From assembly GCA_003605175.1 (NCBI GenBank), contig QWDA01000010.1, positions 62,001 through 126,000 of the forward strand: DNA of 64,000 nt, given 5' to 3'. Of this stretch, positions 58,374 to 64,000 are shown one piece after another. The DNA comes from Paracoccaceae bacterium. Lineage in GTDB: Bacteria > Pseudomonadota > Alphaproteobacteria > Rhodobacterales > Rhodobacteraceae. The notes below the pieces were generated by a model that saw only the letters and a list, made by a program, of their open reading frames with translations, did not search any database and was not told where the DNA came from. Each line of letters starts with the position of its first letter. The stretch's first letter is position 1. Made by a program: the position numbers and the translations under genes.

Positions 58374-59120
58374 TCAAACCGGCTTCGGCGCGGGCGCGGT
58401 TATGCCGTCGAGAACGCGGAGCGGCTTCTTCACCGCCTCCGCCAGCCCGCGGCGCGGCGGGGCGGGGATCTGCTTCTTCACCTCGAGCATCAGCACCCCG
58501 CCGGCGAAACCGCCCGGAAGCCGCTGGCCGAGGCGTTCCCACATCGCGCCGGTCTTCATCCAGAAGCGGCGGTTCGAGGGCGGCTGGAACAGCGCGGCGA
58601 AGGCGCGCTCGGGCACGAAGTCGTGGCTGCGGATCTGGCCCTCGAGCTGGCGCATCGAATAGGGCCGGCCGAAGCCGAAAGGGGTCTTGTCGTTCCGCGC
58701 CCAGAGCCCGCCGCGGTTCGGCACGATCAGCAGCGCCCTCCCCTCGGGTGCGAGGGTCCGGTAGCATTCCTCGAGCACCTGGAACGGGTCCTCGCTGGTG
58801 TCCAGTCCGTGCATCAGCACCAGCCGGTCGACGCTGCCGGTCTCGATCGGCCAGAGGGTCTCCTCGCAGAGCACCGAGAGGTTAGGCTCCCCGGGCGGCC
58901 AGGGCATCACGCCCTGCTGGCCGGGCATCAGCGAGATCACCCGCGCGGCATCCTGCAGGAACGGGCGCAGGAGCGGCGCGGCAAAGCCGAAGCCCACCAC
59001 GGTCTGACCGTGCGTATCGGGCCAGAGCGACCGAACCTGCTCGCGGATCGCCCGCTGCGCGGCCCGCCCTAGGCCAGTCCGGTAGTAGAAGCTCCTGAGA
59101 TCGAGCACGTCGAGGTGCAT
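58374..59120 (-). CDS. Class I SAM-dependent methyltransferase-like protein
   Basis: A 248-residue protein with a class I methyltransferase core: [17 protein letters not shown] as a divergent motif I (GFGFAAP instead of GxGxG), [40 protein letters not shown] as motifs post-II to III, and a C-terminal region [15 protein letters not shown]. The substrate is unknown; loss of the canonical Gly pattern leaves SAM binding unproved. Start 59120 is favoured; it is divergent from gloB across 61 bp. Confidence 0.85.
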   Translation of the reverse strand: MHLDVLDLRSFYYRTGLGRAAQRAIREQVRSLWPDTHGQTVVGFGFAAPLLRPFLQDAARVISLMPGQQGVMPWPPGEPNLSVLCEETLWPIETGSVDRLVLMHGLDTSEDPFQVLEECYRTLAPEGRALLIVPNRGGLWARNDKTPFGFGRPYSMRQLEGQIRSHDFVPERAFAALFQPPSNRRFWMKTGAMWERLGQRLPGGFAGGVLMLEVKKQIPAPPRRGLAEAVKKPLRVLDGITAPAPKPV

Positions 59121-59181
59121 TGCGGAGTGTGGCCCACGGGTTAGGATAGGGGCAACCATACCGAAGGAGATCCGAAAAGCC

Positions 59182-59949
59182 ATGCCCCTGGAAATCGTCA
59201 CAATCCCCTGCCGGAGCGACAACTACGCGTTCCTGATCCGTGACGACGCCAGCGGGAGGACGGCGCTCGTGGATGCGCCCGAGGCGGCGGCGCTCGACGC
59301 GGCGCTGCGCGAACGGGGCTGGGGGCTCGACGAGCTCTGGATCACCCATCACCACGGCGACCACGTGGAGGGCACCGAGGCGCTGCGCCGCGCCTATGGC
59401 TGTTCGGTGACCGGCGCTGCGGCCGATGCGCATCGGCTGCCGGCGCTCGACCGCCGGGTCGGCGATGGCGATACCTTCGGTTTCGCCGGGAACGAGGTGC
59501 GGGTGATGGACGTCTCGGGCCACACGGTGGGGCATGTGGCGTACTACATTCCCGCCGCGAAGGCCGTCTTCACCGCCGACAGCCTGATGGCGCTCGGCTG
59601 CGGCCGGGTGTTCGAGGGGACCTTGCCGCAAATGTGGGAGTCGCTCTCGAAACTGGCCGCGCTGCCGCCCGAGACGGTGGTGCATTCGGGTCACGAGTAT
59701 ACCGAGGCCAACGCCCGCTTCGCCGCCACTATTGAACCCGGCAATCCCGATCTTATCTCCCGGACAGAGGCCATCGCGGCCGCGCGCGCGGCCGGCAAGC
59801 CCACGGTGCCCTCGATCCTGTCCGACGAGCTTGCGACAAACCCGTTCCTGCGCGCCGGAACCCCCGAGGTGAAGGCGCTTCTGGGCATGTCGGAGGCCAC
59901 CGATGCCGAGGTCTTTGCGGAGATCCGGAGTCGCAAGGACCGGTTCTGA
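59182..59949 (+). CDS. gloB: Hydroxyacylglutathione hydrolase (glyoxalase II)
   Basis: A 255-residue metallo-beta-lactamase-fold enzyme that releases D-lactate and glutathione in methylglyoxal detoxification. The metal motif [10 protein letters not shown] (HxHxDH), the His in [12 protein letters not shown], the Asp in [17 protein letters not shown] and the C-terminal [13 protein letters not shown] are all in place. A terminator follows. Confidence 0.95.
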   Translation: MPLEIVTIPCRSDNYAFLIRDDASGRTALVDAPEAAALDAALRERGWGLDELWITHHHGDHVEGTEALRRAYGCSVTGAAADAHRLPALDRRVGDGDTFGFAGNEVRVMDVSGHTVGHVAYYIPAAKAVFTADSLMALGCGRVFEGTLPQMWESLSKLAALPPETVVHSGHEYTEANARFAATIEPGNPDLISRTEAIAAARAAGKPTVPSILSDELATNPFLRAGTPEVKALLGMSEATDAEVFAEIRSRKDRF

Positions 59950-59958
59950 CGGCGCCTG

Positions 59959-59987
59959 AAAAATCCTCACGCAACTGAGGCTTTTTC
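59959..59987 (+). terminator. Terminator of gloB
   Basis: CCTCA (59965-59969) and TGAGG (59976-59980) form a short stem with a six-base loop, flanked by A residues and followed by TTTTT at 59982-59986, nine bases after the gloB stop. Confidence 0.6.
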
Positions 59988-60030
59988 GCCGCGACAGAAA
60001 TTGTGAGCGCGCTGGGGCAAAAAAAACTTG

Positions 60031-60056
60031 AAGGTTCGAAATTAACACCGAACCTT
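60031..60056 (+). promoter_or_regulatory. 8-bp inverted repeat in the clpA leader
   Basis: AAGGTTCG (60031-60038) and CGAACCTT (60049-60056) are exact reverse complements separated by ten AT-rich bases (about one helical turn between half-sites). It lies 66 bp upstream of the GTG start in an otherwise AT-rich promoter zone. It may be an operator; the factor is unknown. Confidence 0.55.
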
Positions 60057-60121
60057 AATCTTAAGGGGCCACGGTCGAGAAGGGCACTCACCCCTCGGCC
60101 AAAGCGGAAGGAGCACGTATC

Positions 60122-62440
<2,319 letters not shown>

Positions 62441-62460
62441 GCCCGCTCCACCGCGAAACA

Positions 62461-62493
62461 ACCCCGCGCGAGGCATCTCGCGTGGGGTTTTTC
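62461..62493 (+). terminator. Strong rho-independent terminator of clpA
   Basis: A 12-bp stem (ACCCCGCGCGAG / CTCGCGTGGGGT, one G-U pair) with a four-base loop, directly followed by TTTTT at 62488-62492, 20 bp after the clpA stop. It is the best terminator in the window together with that of atp. Confidence 0.92.
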
Positions 62494-62509
62494 CTTGCCC
62501 GATGCACCC

Positions 62510-62680
62510 GAAGGGGGCCTTGCCCCCTCGCGTCCTGCGGCCGCTCACCCCCAGGATTTTCCGGACCCAAAGAAGGGGAAGCGGGACGCCCGGGCCGTTC
62601 AAGGCGGTACGGGGACCAGGAGCGGCGGGGGCGAGGCGCGCCAGCGCCGAGATCCGGGGGGCGCAGCCCCCCCGCGGAGA
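62510..62680. repeat. GC-rich intergenic repeat related to the 29.7-kb element
   Basis: GAAGGGGGC-TTGCCCCCTCG followed by CCTGCGG and CTCACCCCC at 62510-62552 matches 29705-29745 with few changes. A second G/C hairpin (GGGGGGCGCAGCCCCCC) lies at about 62655-62672, as in the other copy. The 22-bp terminal inverted repeat is not conserved here. It lies between the convergent clpA and OmpA-type genes and encodes nothing. Confidence 0.7.
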
Positions 62681-62717
62681 TCGGAATGCGCCGCAGGCGC
62701 GCCTTTGGATCAGACCG

Positions 62718-64000
62718 CTACCGCTCGGTCAGCTTGAACTCGATCCGCCGGTTCTGTGCTCGTGCCTCGGGCGTGTCTGCCGGGTTCACCGGGCGGTACT
62801 CGCCGAAGCCCGTCGCGGCGAGGCGGTTCGGCGGGAAGCCGAGCTGATCGATCATGTAGCGCACCACTGAAAGCGCGCGGGCCTGGCTGAGCTCCCAGTT
62901 GTCGGCATAGGAGCCACCGGTGATCGGCTGGTTGTCGGTATGTCCGTCGACGCGAAGGATCCAGTCGATCCCCGGCGGGATCTGGTCGGCGACGTCGCTC
63001 AGGATGCCTGCCACCTCGGCGATCTGCGCGCGCCCCGCAGGCGAGAGCTGGGCCGAGCCGAGCGGGAACAGCACCTCGGAGGAAAACACGAAGCGGTCAC
63101 CGACGATCTGCACCCCTTCGCGGTTGCCCAGAAGATCGCGCAATTGTCCGAAGAATTCCGAGCGATAGCGCTCCAGATCCTGGGTCTCGGCCTCGAGCCG
63201 CTTGCGCTCGGCCTCCTCTAGCTCTGCCCGGCGGCGCTCCTCGGCGGCGGCGCGCGCCAGCGCCGCGTTGAGCTGCGAGCCCAGCGCCTCGATCTGCACC
63301 TTGGCCGCCGAATCGCTCTCGGCCGAGGCGTCCAGCATCGCCTGAAGCGCGCCGAGCTGACCGCGCAGCGCCGCCACCTGCTCGTTCAGCGCGGAAATCC
63401 GGCGCTGGCCCTCGGCCGATTTCGCCTGCTCGTCGGCAAGCTCGGCATTGGCCTGGGCCAGAAGCCGCTCCATGCGCTCCCGGTCGGTCAGACCCGCCTC
63501 GGCCTCGACCCTGGCGGCAAGCGCCGCGGCAAGCCGGTCGCGCAACGCCTCCTGGTCCGACAAGAGCGCGGCGACCTCGTCGGATTTCTCCGCCTCCGCG
63601 GCCAGGGCCTCCGCCAGCCGCTTCGTCAGGCCCTCTTCAGCCGTGCGGGCGGCGGCCAGCAACGTCAGCGTTTCCTCGGCCTTCTTGCGCTGCGCCTCGA
63701 GGTTCAGGCTCATCGCGGTCAGCTCGGCATCCGAATCCGCGAGCCGCTTGCGCAGGGCCTCCGCGGCGGCGGCATCGGCGAGGCGGGCGGCCTCGGCCGC
63801 GTCGAGCTGCTGTTTCAGCCCCTCGCTTTCGGCGCGAAGATCGGCGGTCAGCGCCTCCAGCGCCTCGCGGCGGGCGGCGGCCAGGCGCGCGGCCTCCTCC
63901 TGAGCGTCGATCTCGTCGCGGGCCCGGGCGAGCGCGAGTTGCAGCGCCTCCTGCTCCGACAGCAGATTGGCCTGCGCCTCCTCCAGCTCGGCCAGGTTCG
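62718..64000 (-). CDS. OmpA-domain peptidoglycan-binding protein with long coiled coil (5' part outside window)
   Basis: At least 427 residues; the frame is open to the window edge. The visible N-terminal 280 residues are one long coiled coil rich in Ala, Glu, Arg and Leu heptads (LAELEEAQANLLSEQEALQ, ARREALEALTADLRAESE). The C-terminal domain (last about 130 residues) is an OmpA/MotB peptidoglycan-binding domain: FSSEVLFPLGSAQLSP, RVDGHTDNQPITGGSYADNWELSQARALSVV (DGHTDNQ, NWELSQARA) and the final RIEFKLTER, with the Asp and Arg that hold diaminopimelate. It probably spans the periplasm from an inner-membrane anchor to the wall, like MotB or ExbD-partner proteins. The partner gene is outside the window. 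Confidence 0.9.
   Translation of the reverse strand, partial: NLAELEEAQANLLSEQEALQLALARARDEIDAQEEAARLAAARREALEALTADLRAESEGLKQQLDAAEAARLADAAAAEALRKRLADSDAELTAMSLNLEAQRKKAEETLTLLAAARTAEEGLTKRLAEALAAEAEKSDEVAALLSDQEALRDRLAAALAARVEAEAGLTDRERMERLLAQANAELADEQAKSAEGQRRISALNEQVAALRGQLGALQAMLDASAESDSAAKVQIEALGSQLNAALARAAAEERRRAELEEAERKRLEAETQDLERYRSEFFGQLRDLLGNREGVQIVGDRFVFSSEVLFPLGSAQLSPAGRAQIAEVAGILSDVADQIPPGIDWILRVDGHTDNQPITGGSYADNWELSQARALSVVRYMIDQLGFPPNRLAATGFGEYRPVNPADTPEARAQNRRIEFKLTER

Overview
ORGANISM. High-GC chromosomal DNA of an alphaproteobacterium, most likely of the Rhodobacterales (Rhodobacteraceae/Paracoccaceae, Roseobacter-Rhodobacter type). The reasons are the five-gene F1 ATP synthase operon in the order atpH-atpA-atpG-atpD-atpC without F0 genes, a CIRCE-controlled groES-groEL pair, a VPLPA-type C-terminal sorting signal, very frequent ATGA/GTGA start-stop overlaps, and GC-rich intergenic repeats. 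No rRNA, tRNA, CRISPR array, transposase or phage gene was seen. LAYOUT. 1-3.7 kb: the 3' end of an FMN-dependent alpha-hydroxy-acid dehydrogenase, a truncated AraC-type regulator, a DEAD-box RNA helicase, and a gene-poor stretch with two tiny coupled reading frames. 3.7-10.3 kb (minus): a four-gene catabolic-looking operon (ThDP enzyme, hydantoinase/oxoprolinase A and B, FAD-dependent amine/amino-acid oxidoreductase), every junction a 4-bp ATGA overlap. 10.3-17.3 kb (minus): a seven-gene MoxR cluster (DUF4129, DUF4350, MoxR ATPase, DUF58, SpoIIM-like, RDD, polytopic membrane protein), also almost fully overlapping. 17.4-32.7 kb: mscL, a glutathione transferase, the ilvD operon with a lipoprotein and two lineage-specific proteins, two CPBP membrane proteases, accD, ubiG, a pip / Tat-exported solute-binding protein / CAP-domain operon, and groESL. 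32.7-40.3 kb: a divergent DMT exporter / MarR pair with two identical palindromic operators, a TraB/GumN protein, a PAS-GAF-GGDEF diguanylate cyclase, a family II pyrophosphatase and a GGDEF-EAL protein. 40.3-50.8 kb: aldehyde dehydrogenase, a VPLPA-anchored secreted protein, a HAD phosphatase, a MaoC hydratase, ribF-ycgN-threonine aldolase, a HCCA-isomerase-like protein, prs and an RTX-type calcium-binding protein. 50.8-55.9 kb (minus): the F1 operon. 56-64 kb: a membrane-bound AraC regulator divergent from a secreted serine hydrolase, a methyltransferase divergent from gloB, clpA, and the 3' part of an OmpA-domain protein that runs off the window. HOW IT FITS TOGETHER. Most of the window is housekeeping: protein quality control (groESL, clpA), energy (atp), nucleotide, flavin, fatty-acid and branched-chain amino-acid synthesis. 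The more unusual layers are non-coding. Phased 11-bp GTGTAC arrays occur three times, all intergenic and all oriented with transcription: twice before the HAD gene and once inside the atp operon. GC-rich repeat families sit in four convergent gene junctions; one of them is bounded by a perfect 22-bp inverted repeat. The least characterised protein-coding systems are the MoxR-DUF58-DUF4350-DUF4129-SpoIIM-RDD operon and the ThDP-HyuA-HyuB-FAD operon, whose substrates cannot be read from sequence.
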